64,000 bases of DNA from an uncultured Pelagibacteraceae bacterium (GCA_902578525.1 CACHDJ010000001.1:96505-160504), one strand, 5' to 3'. Numbered from the stretch's first letter, positions 1 through 10,634 are shown. Notes: generated from the letters alone by a model not told the origin. Made by a program: numbers and translations.

Positions 1-1
1 G

Positions 2-349
2 TCACATCATGCTCTTCTAGAAGATGATCGAAAAAGTTTTATACAAGGTTTAACTTTAACAGTAATATTAGGTGTATGCTTTACTGCACTTCAAGCATAT
101 GAATATCATCATGCAACTTTTACTTTCTCAGATCACATATATGGATCAGTGTTTTATATGGCAACAGGTTTCCATGGTTTTCATGTAATAGTTGGGACAA
201 TATTTTTAGCTGTATGTTTGTGGAGAGGAAAGTTAGGTCATTTTAATAAAGATCACCATTTTGGTTTTGAGGCGGCAGCATGGTACTGGCACTTTGTTGA
301 CGTTGTATGGCTATTCTTATTTGCTGCAATATATATTTGGGGAAGCTAA
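2..349 (+). CDS. coxC: Cytochrome c oxidase subunit III, C-terminal part (truncated by window start)
   Basis: Open frame runs from the window edge ([44 protein letters not shown]...) into ORF 149-349; ends [13 protein letters not shown]...[22 protein letters not shown], typical COX3. Confidence 0.95.
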   Translation, partial: SHHALLEDDRKSFIQGLTLTVILGVCFTALQAYEYHHATFTFSDHIYGSVFYMATGFHGFHVIVGTIFLAVCLWRGKLGHFNKDHHFGFEAAAWYWHFVDVVWLFLFAAIYIWGS

Positions 350-358
350 TTTTGAATT

Positions 359-1012
359 TTGAAACATAAATTTTTATTTTCAGTTTTTATCTTATTCTTT
401 ATACTAGTTTTTATTGCATTAGGCAGTTGGCAGATAGTTCGCTTAGATTGGAAGAATAATCTCATTTTAGAAATCGAAAATTCATTAAAAATTCCTCCAG
501 TCGAACTTACACAATCAAATAAACAAAATTATCTTAAAATTAAAACATCAGGTAATGTAGATTTTGAAAAACAAATTTACTTATATAATTTAAACGATTC
601 AGGAACACCTGGTTTTGAAGTCTTAAATCCAATTTTAATTGATGGTGAAAACTATTTACTTAATAGAGGATGGATACCCTTTGAAAAAAAGGATATACCA
701 GAGATAAATATATTTGATCAAAATAATATAGTAGGTACTCTCAAAATTCAGGGAAGAAAAAATATATTTAAACCAGATAATGATATAAAAGAAAATTACT
801 GGTTTAGTTTAAATAGAGAAGATATTTCAAAATTTACCGGTAAAAAATTTTCTAAGTACATAATATATTTAGATGGAAATTATCAATTTCCTAGACCAAA
901 AAAAATTACTTCTAATATTTCTAATAATCATAAAAAATATGCAATTACATGGTTTTCGTTAGCGATTTCAATTCTTTTGTTATATCTATATTTTAGAAAA
1001 AAGAATTATTAA
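359..1012 (+). CDS. SURF1 family cytochrome oxidase assembly protein
   Basis: N-terminal TM, LGSWQIVRLDWK, LLNRGWIPF motif, C-terminal TM; directly downstream of coxC. Confidence 0.85.
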   Translation: MKHKFLFSVFILFFILVFIALGSWQIVRLDWKNNLILEIENSLKIPPVELTQSNKQNYLKIKTSGNVDFEKQIYLYNLNDSGTPGFEVLNPILIDGENYLLNRGWIPFEKKDIPEINIFDQNNIVGTLKIQGRKNIFKPDNDIKENYWFSLNREDISKFTGKKFSKYIIYLDGNYQFPRPKKITSNISNNHKKYAITWFSLAISILLLYLYFRKKNY

Positions 1013-2386
1013 ATGAAATATATTAGCACAAGAAATAATCAGAAAATTTTTACTTTTAAAGATGTTTTCCTCAAAGGTTTAGCAGATGATGGAGGGCTAT
1101 TTGTACCTAAATCAATTAAACAATTTAAAAAAGAGCAATTAGATAACTTAAAAAGCCTTAGTTACAATCATTTAGCGGCTGAAATAATTTATCCATTTAT
1201 AGGAGATTTCATGTCTAAAAATGAATTAATCTCTATGATTTCAAAATCTTACTCAAATTTCAGATCTAATGATGTTATAAAAATCTCTGATCTAGGAAAT
1301 CTAAAAGTTTTAGAACTTTTTCATGGCCCCACACTTGCTTTTAAAGATATTGCTATGCAATTAATAGGTAATTTTTATCAATATCATCTAGAACGCGATC
1401 AAAAAAAAATTAATATAATAGTAGCAACTTCAGGTGACACTGGTGCGGCTGCTATAGATGCTTTAAAAGGAAAAAGAAATTTAAATGTTTTTGTATTGCA
1501 CCCAAATAATAAAATTTCACCGGTACAAAGGAGACTAATGACAATACATGAAGAGAGCAACGTATTTAATATTGCAGTAGAGGGTAATTTTGATGATTGT
1601 CAAAATTTAGTAAAAGCAATGTTCAATGACGAAAAATTTTCTAAAGCAATTAACATGTCAGGTGTAAATTCAATTAATTGGGCAAGAATTATTGCTCAAT
1701 CGGTGTATTATTTTTATGCTTACTTTAAAGTTGGAAACGTTCAACCCTTATCTTTTTCTGTTCCAACAGGAAACTTTGGTGATATTTATGCCGGTTACTT
1801 TGCAAAAAAACTAGGTCTTCCAATTGATAAACTAATCGTAGCTACAAATAAAAATGACATACTTCACAGAGCAATATCTGGTGGTGACTATAGTCAAAAG
1901 AAAGTTGAGGAAACAAATACTCCAAGTATGGATATACAAATAGCAAGTAATTTTGAAAGGCTTTTATATGATGTAAAAGATTGTAACTCAGAAATTACAA
2001 AAAATATAATGGCTGAAATAAAAAATAATACTTATAAAATTGATAAAAATGATTTAGATAAAATTAAAAAGAATTTTATATCTGAGACACTTAATGAAAA
2101 TGAAACTGTCGAAATGATAAAAAAAATTAATGATGAACATCAGATGGTAGTTGATCCGCATACTGCGGTTGCTATTGGTGCTGTGAGAAAATTAGGATTG
2201 GAAAAAAATTGTGTTGTTTTATCAACTGCGCACCCGAGTAAATTTCCAAAAGCAATTGAAGATGCAATCTTAAAAAATGAAAATTTACCAGATAGTCTTA
2301 AATATGTTTATGATAGAAAAGAAAAATTTGACCTTCTTGCAAATGATATTGAAAAAGTTAAAAAATATGTGATGAATTCGATATGA
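1013..2386 (+). CDS. thrC: Threonine synthase
   Basis: MKYISTRN...DDGGLFVP, FHGPTLAFKDIAMQ, VATSGDTGAAAIDA motifs. Confidence 0.95.
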   Translation: MKYISTRNNQKIFTFKDVFLKGLADDGGLFVPKSIKQFKKEQLDNLKSLSYNHLAAEIIYPFIGDFMSKNELISMISKSYSNFRSNDVIKISDLGNLKVLELFHGPTLAFKDIAMQLIGNFYQYHLERDQKKINIIVATSGDTGAAAIDALKGKRNLNVFVLHPNNKISPVQRRLMTIHEESNVFNIAVEGNFDDCQNLVKAMFNDEKFSKAINMSGVNSINWARIIAQSVYYFYAYFKVGNVQPLSFSVPTGNFGDIYAGYFAKKLGLPIDKLIVATNKNDILHRAISGGDYSQKKVEETNTPSMDIQIASNFERLLYDVKDCNSEITKNIMAEIKNNTYKIDKNDLDKIKKNFISETLNENETVEMIKKINDEHQMVVDPHTAVAIGAVRKLGLEKNCVVLSTAHPSKFPKAIEDAILKNENLPDSLKYVYDRKEKFDLLANDIEKVKKYVMNSI

Positions 2387-2871
2387 AACTTAAAATAAGA
2401 GACCAAATACCAGATATAGAGATTTTTCAACTCATTAATGGAGAGCCCAAAAAAAAAAAATTAAGAGAAATCATAGGTAATGGAAAAATTGTTTTGTTTG
2501 GTTTACCTGGGGCATTTACATCAACTTGTTCAAAACTTCATCTACCAGGATTTGTAGCAAATGCAGATAAAATTAAAACAAAAGGAATAGAAAATATATT
2601 TTGTTTATCTGTGAATGACCCTTATGTTATGAATGGTTGGGGAGAGATAAACAATACTGGAGATAAAATAAAAATGTTATCTGATCCATATTTGTTATTC
2701 ACTAAAGCAATTGGTGCAGAAGTTGATCGAAATTCAAAAGGAATGGGAATTAGATCAAATCGTTATTTAATGGTGGTTGAAAATTTTACAGTTATTGATA
2801 TCCACGTTGAAAAAGAAACTAAAGAATGCGGTTTAACCTCAGCAGAAAATTTATTAAATAATCTATTATAG
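2383..2871 (+). CDS. Peroxiredoxin (Prx5/AhpC-TSA type)
   Basis: LFGLPGAFTSTCSKLHLPGF active-site motif; ATGA overlap with thrC. Confidence 0.9.
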   Translation: MKLKIRDQIPDIEIFQLINGEPKKKKLREIIGNGKIVLFGLPGAFTSTCSKLHLPGFVANADKIKTKGIENIFCLSVNDPYVMNGWGEINNTGDKIKMLSDPYLLFTKAIGAEVDRNSKGMGIRSNRYLMVVENFTVIDIHVEKETKECGLTSAENLLNNLL

Positions 2872-3288
2872 GTTAGCAGCATTTCTAGCAAGTAAGTCTA
2901 CTTCATTATTTAATTCATCAGTTGAGTGGGCTTTTACCCAATTCCAATTTATTTCAAATTCATTATTTAGAAGATCTAATGCTTTCCAAAGTTCTTTATT
3001 ACTTACTTCTTTTTTGTTTGCAGTTTTCCATCCATTTTTTTTCCAATTTAATATCCACTCTGTAATTCCAGACTTCACATATTTAGAGTCTGTAAAAATT
3101 TGAACTTTGCTACCTTTTGGAATTTTTTTAAGAGCTTCTATAGGTGCTAATAATTCCATCTGATTATTTGTAGTATCATTTTTACTTCCTTTTATTTCAG
3201 TTTTTTTCCCTTTGTCTAATATTATTGCTGCCCAACCACCTTTACCTGGATTGCCAATACACGAACCATCAGTATAAATTTTAATCAT
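2866..3288 (-). CDS. rnhA: Ribonuclease HI
   Basis: IYTDGSCIGNPGKGGWAA, NNQMELLA, IFTDSKYV, WVKAHS motifs. Confidence 0.95.
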   Translation of the reverse strand: MIKIYTDGSCIGNPGKGGWAAIILDKGKKTEIKGSKNDTTNNQMELLAPIEALKKIPKGSKVQIFTDSKYVKSGITEWILNWKKNGWKTANKKEVSNKELWKALDLLNNEFEINWNWVKAHSTDELNNEVDLLARNAANL

Positions 3289-4253
3289 TAAACTAAATAA
3301 TCTTTATATCTTTTTAAATTATTGTGAATTATCAGTTTTTGGTAATATTCTCTTGGATCTTTAATTTTTATCAAAGCAGTTTTTGGAGTATTTGTGTAGT
3401 CGTAAAGTCTTGTAAGAAAATATCTCATTGCTGCACCACGACACAAAACATTTAAAAATTTTTTTTCTTTAATAGAAATTTTTTTAATACTTTCATATCC
3501 TTTAATCAAATTTTTTACCTTTTTTTTATTCAATTTAAATTGTGAGCTTTTTTTATCAAAACACAGAGCGTTTATACATATTGCTATTTCGTACATAAAA
3601 TAGTCATTTGCAGCAAAATAAAAATCAATCATCCCTGATAATTTATTATTTTTAAAAAAAATATTATCTATAAATAAATCTCCATGAATAATTCCACTTG
3701 GTAATTTTTTTGGCCAATTGGTTTTGATGTTTTTAAAATTTACTTTTAGAAATTTCTCTATAGTAGCAAATTTTTTTGATTTAAACTTTATGCTGTTTAG
3801 TAATGGATTTAGATATTTAATACTCATAGAGTTTTTTCTAAAAAGATTTATTTTTTTTGAACATAAATGCATTTCAGCAATCATTTTACCTATGTCATGA
3901 CAGTTTCTTAAAGTAAGTGATTTCTTATCTTTTCCCCTAAGAAAGGACACAATACAAGCTGATTTATTTTTTATTTTTATCAGATAACTACCATTTTTAC
4001 TTTTTTGGGGTTTTGGACAATTTATTTTTAAATTATTTAATTGATCCATTAACTTCATGAAAAATGGTATTTCTCTCTGAGAAACTCTTTTTTCAAAAAT
4101 AGTTAGTATAAATTTTTCATTTTTTGATCTTAATAAATAGTTTGTATTCTCAATTCCTTGTTTAATACCTTTAAAGTTTATAATTTTTTCTATTTGAAAT
4201 TTTTCATTAATATAGGAAATATCTTTTTTACTAATTTTTGTATAAACAGCCAT
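3288..4253 (-). CDS. thrB: Homoserine kinase
   Basis: GIENTNYLL, GIIHGDLFIDNIFF, MIDFYFA motifs; thrB type II kinase family. Confidence 0.9.
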   Translation of the reverse strand: MAVYTKISKKDISYINEKFQIEKIINFKGIKQGIENTNYLLRSKNEKFILTIFEKRVSQREIPFFMKLMDQLNNLKINCPKPQKSKNGSYLIKIKNKSACIVSFLRGKDKKSLTLRNCHDIGKMIAEMHLCSKKINLFRKNSMSIKYLNPLLNSIKFKSKKFATIEKFLKVNFKNIKTNWPKKLPSGIIHGDLFIDNIFFKNNKLSGMIDFYFAANDYFMYEIAICINALCFDKKSSQFKLNKKKVKNLIKGYESIKKISIKEKKFLNVLCRGAAMRYFLTRLYDYTNTPKTALIKIKDPREYYQKLIIHNNLKRYKDYLV

Positions 4254-4254
4254 T

Positions 4255-5208
4255 TTAATTTAATTTTTTAGGAGCTTTGAAAATAACGTTTTCTTTTATA
4301 ATTTCTACTTCATCTATACTGACTGTAAATCTATTTTTTAACTCATTTATAAAATTATTAACTAAAATCTCAGGGGCAGAAGCTCCGGATGAAATACCTA
4401 TAGTATTTACTTTTTTGATTAAATCGAATGGAATTTCACTTTGTGAATGAATTAAAAGTGAATTAGAGCAACCAGATTTTTTAGCAACCTCTACTAATCT
4501 AACTGAATTAGATGAATTTCTACTACCTATTACAAAAAATAAATCACATTTTTTTGCAATATTTTTAACAGCCATCTGTCTATTTGTTGTGGCATAACAA
4601 ATATCCTCTTTCAAAGGCTCCCTTATATCAGGGAATCTCTCTTTTAAAATCTGTATTATATCTTTTGTATCATCAACAGATAATGTTGTTTGTGTAACAT
4701 AAGAAATTTTTTTGTTATTTTGAGGTTTATATTTTCTTGCCTCATTTTCATTTTGAATAAGATCAATTGTTCCCTTGGGTAATTGACCCATAGTACCAAT
4801 AACCTCAGGGTGATTTTGATGTCCTATTAAAATTAGATGATATCCAGCTTTATTTAGATTTTCTGCTTCTCTATGTACTTTAGATACCAATGGACATGTA
4901 GCGTCAACATATGTCATATTGTAGTTTTTAGCATCCTGAGGTATTTTTTTTGGAACTCCATGCGCTGAAAAAATAACTGGTCTAGTTTTATCTTTTATTT
5001 CTTCAAGTTCTTCTACAAATATGGCTCCTTTATTTTTTAAATCATCAACCACATACTTATTGTGAACTATTTCATGACGAACATAAACTGGAGCACCGTA
5101 TTTCTGAATTGATTTTTCAACTATTTCTATCGCTCTTTCAACTCCAGCACAAAATCCTCTAGGTGCAGATAATAATATTTTTAATTCTTTATTTTTCATT
5201 TTTTTCAA
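4255..5208 (-). CDS. ispH: 4-hydroxy-3-methylbut-2-enyl diphosphate reductase
   Basis: LSAPRGFCAGVERAIEIVE, VRHEIVHNKYVV, DATCPLVSKVH, CYATTNRQ motifs. Confidence 0.97.
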   Translation of the reverse strand: MKKMKNKELKILLSAPRGFCAGVERAIEIVEKSIQKYGAPVYVRHEIVHNKYVVDDLKNKGAIFVEELEEIKDKTRPVIFSAHGVPKKIPQDAKNYNMTYVDATCPLVSKVHREAENLNKAGYHLILIGHQNHPEVIGTMGQLPKGTIDLIQNENEARKYKPQNNKKISYVTQTTLSVDDTKDIIQILKERFPDIREPLKEDICYATTNRQMAVKNIAKKCDLFFVIGSRNSSNSVRLVEVAKKSGCSNSLLIHSQSEIPFDLIKKVNTIGISSGASAPEILVNNFINELKNRFTVSIDEVEIIKENVIFKAPKKLN

Positions 5209-6124
5209 TTAAATATTCGAGCAATATATGTGGAAAGGTTAAAGACGCCAAACCTATAAATATAATTTTGAGAACCGAACTATCAAAATCGTAAGTATTA
5301 TTTAATAAATATAGTCCAAATAAACAAAAAGTAGCAGTAAGAATTGTTAGTGGTAAAGCTTTTTTTGTAAAAATTTTCAAGCCATTAGTTAATTCATTTT
5401 TATCTAATTCAGACATTAATGAAATACTGTGTCTTACAGAATGCAAAAAACAGAAATAGATTGTAAATGCTACCAAAGGAGAAAAATAATAGTTTATTAT
5501 CAGAATTGAAAAATAATCTAAAAAGATCGTAAATTTTTTAATCTCAAAATTTTTAACAAATAATACAATACTTGATAAAGTTGATATAATTATACCATAA
5601 AGCAAAATTTTTTTTGTTTCTATAAAATCTAAGAATTCGTAAAAAGACTCATTATCAATTAATAGTAATTTAAATATGGATACTGTTTCATCAAAATGAA
5701 AGTACATTGGCATAAGAATTATTAATGAACCTTTTAAGAAAAATAATAATTGATTAAAAGATGAATTTTTAACTATCAAAAATTGTGTATCTTCTTTGCC
5801 AAAATGATGTGAGGCTATTATCAAAAAAATTATTAAAGAAATAGATGGTATGATTATCCAAAAAAAAATTACAATTATAGAGATTAAAATATATGACAAA
5901 TAAAAAATAAAGAAATTATTAATCCCAAAAATTTGAAAAAGTTTTCTTCCTTTTAGATTATCAAGTGAACCATGGGACACACCAATACTTAGAATCAAAA
6001 ATAAACAAATTAATGGAGAAATTGTAAAATAATCAACCTTAAATGCTATAATAGAAAAAATATTACAAAGTATAAAAAAGATAAAAGAATGATTTAAATT
6101 TATTTTTTTAATCTGATTATTCAT
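5189..6124 (-). CDS. blh: Brp/Blh family beta-carotene 15,15'-dioxygenase (retinal-forming)
   Basis: Polytopic membrane protein with GVSHGSLDN, ASHHFGKED, FCFLHSVRHS histidine motifs; adjacent to crtY/crtB/crtI. Confidence 0.88.
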   Translation of the reverse strand: MNNQIKKINLNHSFIFFILCNIFSIIAFKVDYFTISPLICLFLILSIGVSHGSLDNLKGRKLFQIFGINNFFIFYLSYILISIIVIFFWIIIPSISLIIFLIIASHHFGKEDTQFLIVKNSSFNQLLFFLKGSLIILMPMYFHFDETVSIFKLLLIDNESFYEFLDFIETKKILLYGIIISTLSSIVLFVKNFEIKKFTIFLDYFSILIINYYFSPLVAFTIYFCFLHSVRHSISLMSELDKNELTNGLKIFTKKALPLTILTATFCLFGLYLLNNTYDFDSSVLKIIFIGLASLTFPHILLEYLIEKNEK

Positions 6125-6136
6125 TTTTTTATAAAA

Positions 6137-7204
6137 CTAATAAAATAAAGCTTTTACAAAAGTCCATTTAGGCATTTTTAAAATAATTGATAAATCCTCA
6201 AAAAAATTACTCTTATTTGATAAAAATTTTATAACAGTCTTTGGCGAACTCTTAAACATTTTAAAAAAAATATCAGGCATCATCTCAGGGTTTTTATCAA
6301 TAACCCTTAAAAAAATATGATCTAAGAATTGATATTTTTTTCTTATCTCAAATTTTTTAGCATTTGAAATATTTTCAAAATTTTGACATATGTATTTACT
6401 ATGTTCCTGAATATTTAGAAAAGTATAACCTGTACTTAATCTAGTCATACCTCCAGCAGTTCCAATATTTATTTTGTTTTTTTCTTTTTCATATGTTGGG
6501 TAGAATAATGGTATTGCTCCTTTCTCTTTATAAGTTATTTTATAATTTTTTAAGTTTAACTTATTTTCAATGTAATCTTTAATTTGATTATCATAATCTT
6601 TTTGAGAATTATCATTCATTTTTGATAACCAAGTAGTTTCAATTAATGCCTTATTTTTTGAGTAGGGAAGTGTATAAAAAAAATGAACACTTTCCCTTTG
6701 TGAACAGTCAAAATCCATAAGATTAAAAATTTCATCATCAAAAAAATTATTTTGAGTTTTTACTTCTACACCACAAAAATGCTGCCAAAGGTTACGATGA
6801 TCTTTTTTAATAGATGGAACGCTGTTAAAAATAAAAGAATTTTCCGAATTAATTTCGCTTATATCTTTAAAGAAAGAAATATTTTTATTCTCCTTTAATC
6901 TATTGTTGATTTTTTCATAGAATAATCCACTATCAATACTTTGATAAGGATAATTGATGCATTCTAAATAATTAGTTTTTTTTGGTATATTAACTGAAAA
7001 ATTTTCCCAACTTTTTTTTACGCAATCATCAAAGTTATGAGAAGCTACTTTCCAAAAAGACCAAGTTTTATCTTTTTTATATTCTGTTCTTGGTTCAATA
7101 ATAGCCAAAGTTTTATCTTTTAATTTTTTATTGATTTCGAGTTCATATGCGAGTGATAACCCTGCGCAACCACCACCAATAATAATATAATTAAATTCTT
7201 TCAT
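6137..7204 (-). CDS. crtY: Lycopene beta-cyclase
   Basis: N-terminal FAD motif YIIIGGGCAGLSLAYEL, IEPRTEYKKDKTWSFW, GTAGGMTRLSTGYTF. Confidence 0.92.
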   Translation of the reverse strand: MKEFNYIIIGGGCAGLSLAYELEINKKLKDKTLAIIEPRTEYKKDKTWSFWKVASHNFDDCVKKSWENFSVNIPKKTNYLECINYPYQSIDSGLFYEKINNRLKENKNISFFKDISEINSENSFIFNSVPSIKKDHRNLWQHFCGVEVKTQNNFFDDEIFNLMDFDCSQRESVHFFYTLPYSKNKALIETTWLSKMNDNSQKDYDNQIKDYIENKLNLKNYKITYKEKGAIPLFYPTYEKEKNKINIGTAGGMTRLSTGYTFLNIQEHSKYICQNFENISNAKKFEIRKKYQFLDHIFLRVIDKNPEMMPDIFFKMFKSSPKTVIKFLSNKSNFFEDLSIILKMPKWTFVKALFY

Positions 7205-8042
7205 CTAAATTTATTTCTTCATAAATCAAATTATGATCATGTTGTATTTGATCATCTCTATTAAAGCTGAATGATAGTTTAATTAAGTCAAAAATTGATA
7301 GAAAAGTCTCGAAGATTTTTTCTATATTTGAAACATATATCTTTCCTGAATTTTGATAATTTTCTATACTTTTTTTGTTAAGAATTTTATAACCTATTTT
7401 TCTATATACTCTTCTAGCAACTAAAATAGAAAAACGGAAACTCAGTGGTAAATCCTTAATTGAATAAAATGAATTTTTGTAAAAAGTATCAGCAAGATTG
7501 ATAGTTGATGAAATTTCCTCGAAATTTTCATCTATATAAAAACGATTATTTCTAGCATCTTCAATTACATCTCTGGATATATTAGTAAGCTGCATTGCAA
7601 TTCCAAGATCAATTGCTGATTTTAGTGAACTTTTTTTATTAACTTTTAAAATTTTCGCCATCATTAACCCTACAGTTCCAGCTACCCTGTATGAATAAAT
7701 CAATAAATCTTTTTTTGAATTTAATTTAACTTTATTTTTAATATCTGATTTAATTCCAAATAATAAATCTTGAACGATTATCAAAGATATATTGAACTCT
7801 TCAATAAGATTCCACATATTCTTAATAATAGGATTATCAAAGTTTTTTTGGTTAAAATCGTTTTCAAAAAGACTAAATTTTTTTTCTTTATTTTCTATTT
7901 TTTCATCATCATCTGCAATGTTGTCTGCTACTCTGCAAAAATCATACAATGCAGAACATTTTTTAAACGTTTTTTTAGGTAAAAAAAAACCAGCCCAATT
8001 GAATGACTTAGCATAAACAGACAAGTAACTTTTATCAGACAT
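7191..8042 (-). CDS. crtB: Phytoene synthase
   Basis: SFNWAGFFLP, YDFCRVADNIADDDE, YRVAGTVGLMMAKI, GIAMQLTNISRDVIEDA motifs. Confidence 0.93.
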   Translation of the reverse strand: MSDKSYLSVYAKSFNWAGFFLPKKTFKKCSALYDFCRVADNIADDDEKIENKEKKFSLFENDFNQKNFDNPIIKNMWNLIEEFNISLIIVQDLLFGIKSDIKNKVKLNSKKDLLIYSYRVAGTVGLMMAKILKVNKKSSLKSAIDLGIAMQLTNISRDVIEDARNNRFYIDENFEEISSTINLADTFYKNSFYSIKDLPLSFRFSILVARRVYRKIGYKILNKKSIENYQNSGKIYVSNIEKIFETFLSIFDLIKLSFSFNRDDQIQHDHNLIYEEINLDERI

Positions 8043-9502
8043 TATAAAATTTTATCTAAAACTTTTGCCGAAGATAGCACTCCTGGTACACCAGCCCCTG
8101 GATGAGTACCCGCTCCTACAAAATAAAGTCCATCATATATTTCAGATTTGTTATGAAACCTAAAATAAGCTGATTGTGAAAATTTTGGCTGGATTGAAAA
8201 ACCTGAACCATATTTAGTATTTAAATCTTTTTCAAAATAATCTGGTGTTAGATAGAAATCTTCAACAATATTTTCCCTAAGATTTGACATCAAATCTTTT
8301 TCCATTTTGTCTATTACCAAGTTTTTCATTTTTTCACCCTCAACTGACCAATCAATTTTTGATTGATTATTTGGGACTGGAACTAAAACATAAAAACAAT
8401 CTTGTCCATTAGGTGCCATAGATTTATCCGTAGCTGAAGGCCTATGAAGATAATAGCTTATATCATTATTTAATTTTTTATTTTCAAATATATCATCAAG
8501 ATGTTCTTTATATTTGTTACCAAACTTTATTGTATGATGCTCTACTTCACTATAAGTTTTTTTAGTCCCAAAATAGTAAACGAATAATCCCATAGAATAT
8601 TCCATTCTATTTTTTTTCCATCTAAACATGAGTGAATTATCTTTATTTTCATTTAACATTTTTTCATAAACAGCAGGAGGGTCAGCATTACAAATAACGT
8701 TATTAGCCTCAATCTTAGTTTGATTATTTAATTGAACACCAGTTACCTTTTTGCCATTAGAAATAATTTTTGTCACTTCATGACCCTTTATTGTTTCTAT
8801 ACCGACTTCACTCATTAGTTTTTCAAAACCTTTTATGATATTACCTGTTCCTCCCATCGAGTAATGGATACCCCATTTTTTTTCTAGATATAAAATCAGT
8901 CCATAAATAGAAGTAGTTGTAAAAGGATTTCCACCCACTAAAAGAGGGTGCATACTTAATACTCTTCTTAGTTTCTCATTTTTTACATAAGATGAAACTA
9001 ATGAATAAACTGATTTATAACTTTTAAGTTTCAAAAGTGCTGGCAATTGTTGCATCATGACCAAAGGTTTATCAAAAGGTACATCTGCAAGTTCTGTAAA
9101 CCCTTTATCAAAAATTTTTTTTGTAAAATTTACTAATTTTTCATAACCTTTTACATCTTCTTTACTTATTTCTTCAATTTGTTTTTTCATCTCGGTTTCA
9201 TCACCTGAGTAATTAAATCTCGAATTGTCTTCAAAAACGAATTGATACCAAATTTTTAGCGGTGAAAGTTTAATATAATCTCTTGGATTTTTTTTAAATA
9301 ATTCAAATAGTTCGTTGATTAAATATGGTGCTGTAATAACTGTAGGACCACCATCATAGATAAATCCATTTCTCTTGAAAACTCTTGCTCTACCTCCGAG
9401 ATCTGGATGTTTCTCAACCAAAGTAACTTTATGGCCTTTAGCTTTAAGACGGAGTGCTGCAGCTATACCCCCAAAACCAGAACCTATTACAACTGAATTC
9501 AT
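8042..9502 (-). CDS. crtI: Phytoene desaturase
   Basis: VIGSGFGGIAAALRLKAKGHKVTLVEKHPDLGGRARVF and C-terminal YFVGAGTHPGAGVPGVLSSAKVL. Confidence 0.96.
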   Translation of the reverse strand: MNSVVIGSGFGGIAAALRLKAKGHKVTLVEKHPDLGGRARVFKRNGFIYDGGPTVITAPYLINELFELFKKNPRDYIKLSPLKIWYQFVFEDNSRFNYSGDETEMKKQIEEISKEDVKGYEKLVNFTKKIFDKGFTELADVPFDKPLVMMQQLPALLKLKSYKSVYSLVSSYVKNEKLRRVLSMHPLLVGGNPFTTTSIYGLILYLEKKWGIHYSMGGTGNIIKGFEKLMSEVGIETIKGHEVTKIISNGKKVTGVQLNNQTKIEANNVICNADPPAVYEKMLNENKDNSLMFRWKKNRMEYSMGLFVYYFGTKKTYSEVEHHTIKFGNKYKEHLDDIFENKKLNNDISYYLHRPSATDKSMAPNGQDCFYVLVPVPNNQSKIDWSVEGEKMKNLVIDKMEKDLMSNLRENIVEDFYLTPDYFEKDLNTKYGSGFSIQPKFSQSAYFRFHNKSEIYDGLYFVGAGTHPGAGVPGVLSSAKVLDKIL

Positions 9503-9541
9503 TGTGATAATTTATAGTTTTTTAGAAAAATTGTAAGACTA

Positions 9542-10078
9542 TTATGAGTTAATTTTTTTTAACTCTTCTTTAGTTTCGTGTAAATTTTTTTGAAACAATG
9601 TATCAAGCTTAGATTTATCAACAGATGTAGTAATAATTTTTTTTACTGAATCTAAAGCAATCTTTATTGAAGCATCTTTAATTTCTTTAATTGCTGCCTC
9701 TTTCATCTGATCTATTTTGTTCTTATTTAGATTTTTTTTAATTTCAGATGTCTTATGAAATTTATCATTTAGTTCAATTACAAGTCTATCACCATCTTTT
9801 TTAGCTTGCTCAAGAATTTCGTTACTTACTGATTTAGCAGTATCTAATTTTTTTTGTGCATTATCTAGTAATGTTTTAGCTTCAGTTCTTAGTTTTTCGC
9901 TTTCATCAATTTCATTTTTGATATCTAAAATTAATTTATTGAGAATCTCGTTAACTTTTTGAGGGATTTTTAAATATACAAGCCCCCCAAAAAAAATAAT
10001 GAAAGAAATAGCTACCCAGAAAGTTGAATCAATTTCCATAGTATTTATCTCCATTTCTTTTTGACAAATCATCAACAA
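9542..10078 (-). CDS. atpF: F0F1 ATP synthase subunit b (true start probably at ~10039)
   Basis: FWVAISFIIFFGGLVYLKIPQKVNEIL followed by coiled coil; adjacent to b', c, a. Confidence 0.88.
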   Translation of the reverse strand: MLMICQKEMEINTMEIDSTFWVAISFIIFFGGLVYLKIPQKVNEILNKLILDIKNEIDESEKLRTEAKTLLDNAQKKLDTAKSVSNEILEQAKKDGDRLVIELNDKFHKTSEIKKNLNKNKIDQMKEAAIKEIKDASIKIALDSVKKIITTSVDKSKLDTLFQKNLHETKEELKKINS

Positions 10079-10634
10079 TTGCAGAGATACTACTGTTGTT
10101 TATTTCAGCACCAATTAATTTTTTTACAAGTTCAGAAGAAGTTTCAATCGCAATTTTATTAATTTTTTCTGGAGCACTTTTTTTGAGAACTTCAATTTCT
10201 TCTTCTACTTTTTTAACTTCCTGATCAATTTGTTTATCTAAAATTTCTTTTTTAGAATTTATATCTTTAAGAACTTTTTCTCTTATATTTTTAAAAATAT
10301 TTTTTGCTTCTAATTTACTTTTTAAAACAATATCATCATACTCTTTAAGCTTTGACTCACTACTTTCTCTTTGTTTTTCTGCTGCCTCAATATTCTCTTG
10401 TATTTGAGATTTTCTTAATTCCAAATTTTTACTTATCTTTGGCAGTATAAGTTTCGATAGAACTACATACAAAAGACCAAAAGTAAGTGTTAGCCAGAAT
10501 ACTTGTGAAATCCAAAACTCTGGATTTAATTGAGGCATACCTCCACTTTCAGCTGCAAAAACTTTTTTAATAAAAAAAAAATTAAAAAATATTAACTGAA
10601 AAAATATTTTTTTAATCATTAATTTAAAATGCAA
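10029..10634 (-). CDS. F0F1 ATP synthase subunit b' (true start probably ~10619)
   Basis: Signal-like N-terminus, MPQLNPEFWISQVFWLTLTFGLLYVVLSK; operon context. Confidence 0.88.
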   Translation of the reverse strand: MHFKLMIKKIFFQLIFFNFFFIKKVFAAESGGMPQLNPEFWISQVFWLTLTFGLLYVVLSKLILPKISKNLELRKSQIQENIEAAEKQRESSESKLKEYDDIVLKSKLEAKNIFKNIREKVLKDINSKKEILDKQIDQEVKKVEEEIEVLKKSAPEKINKIAIETSSELVKKLIGAEINNSSISAIVDDLSKRNGDKYYGN

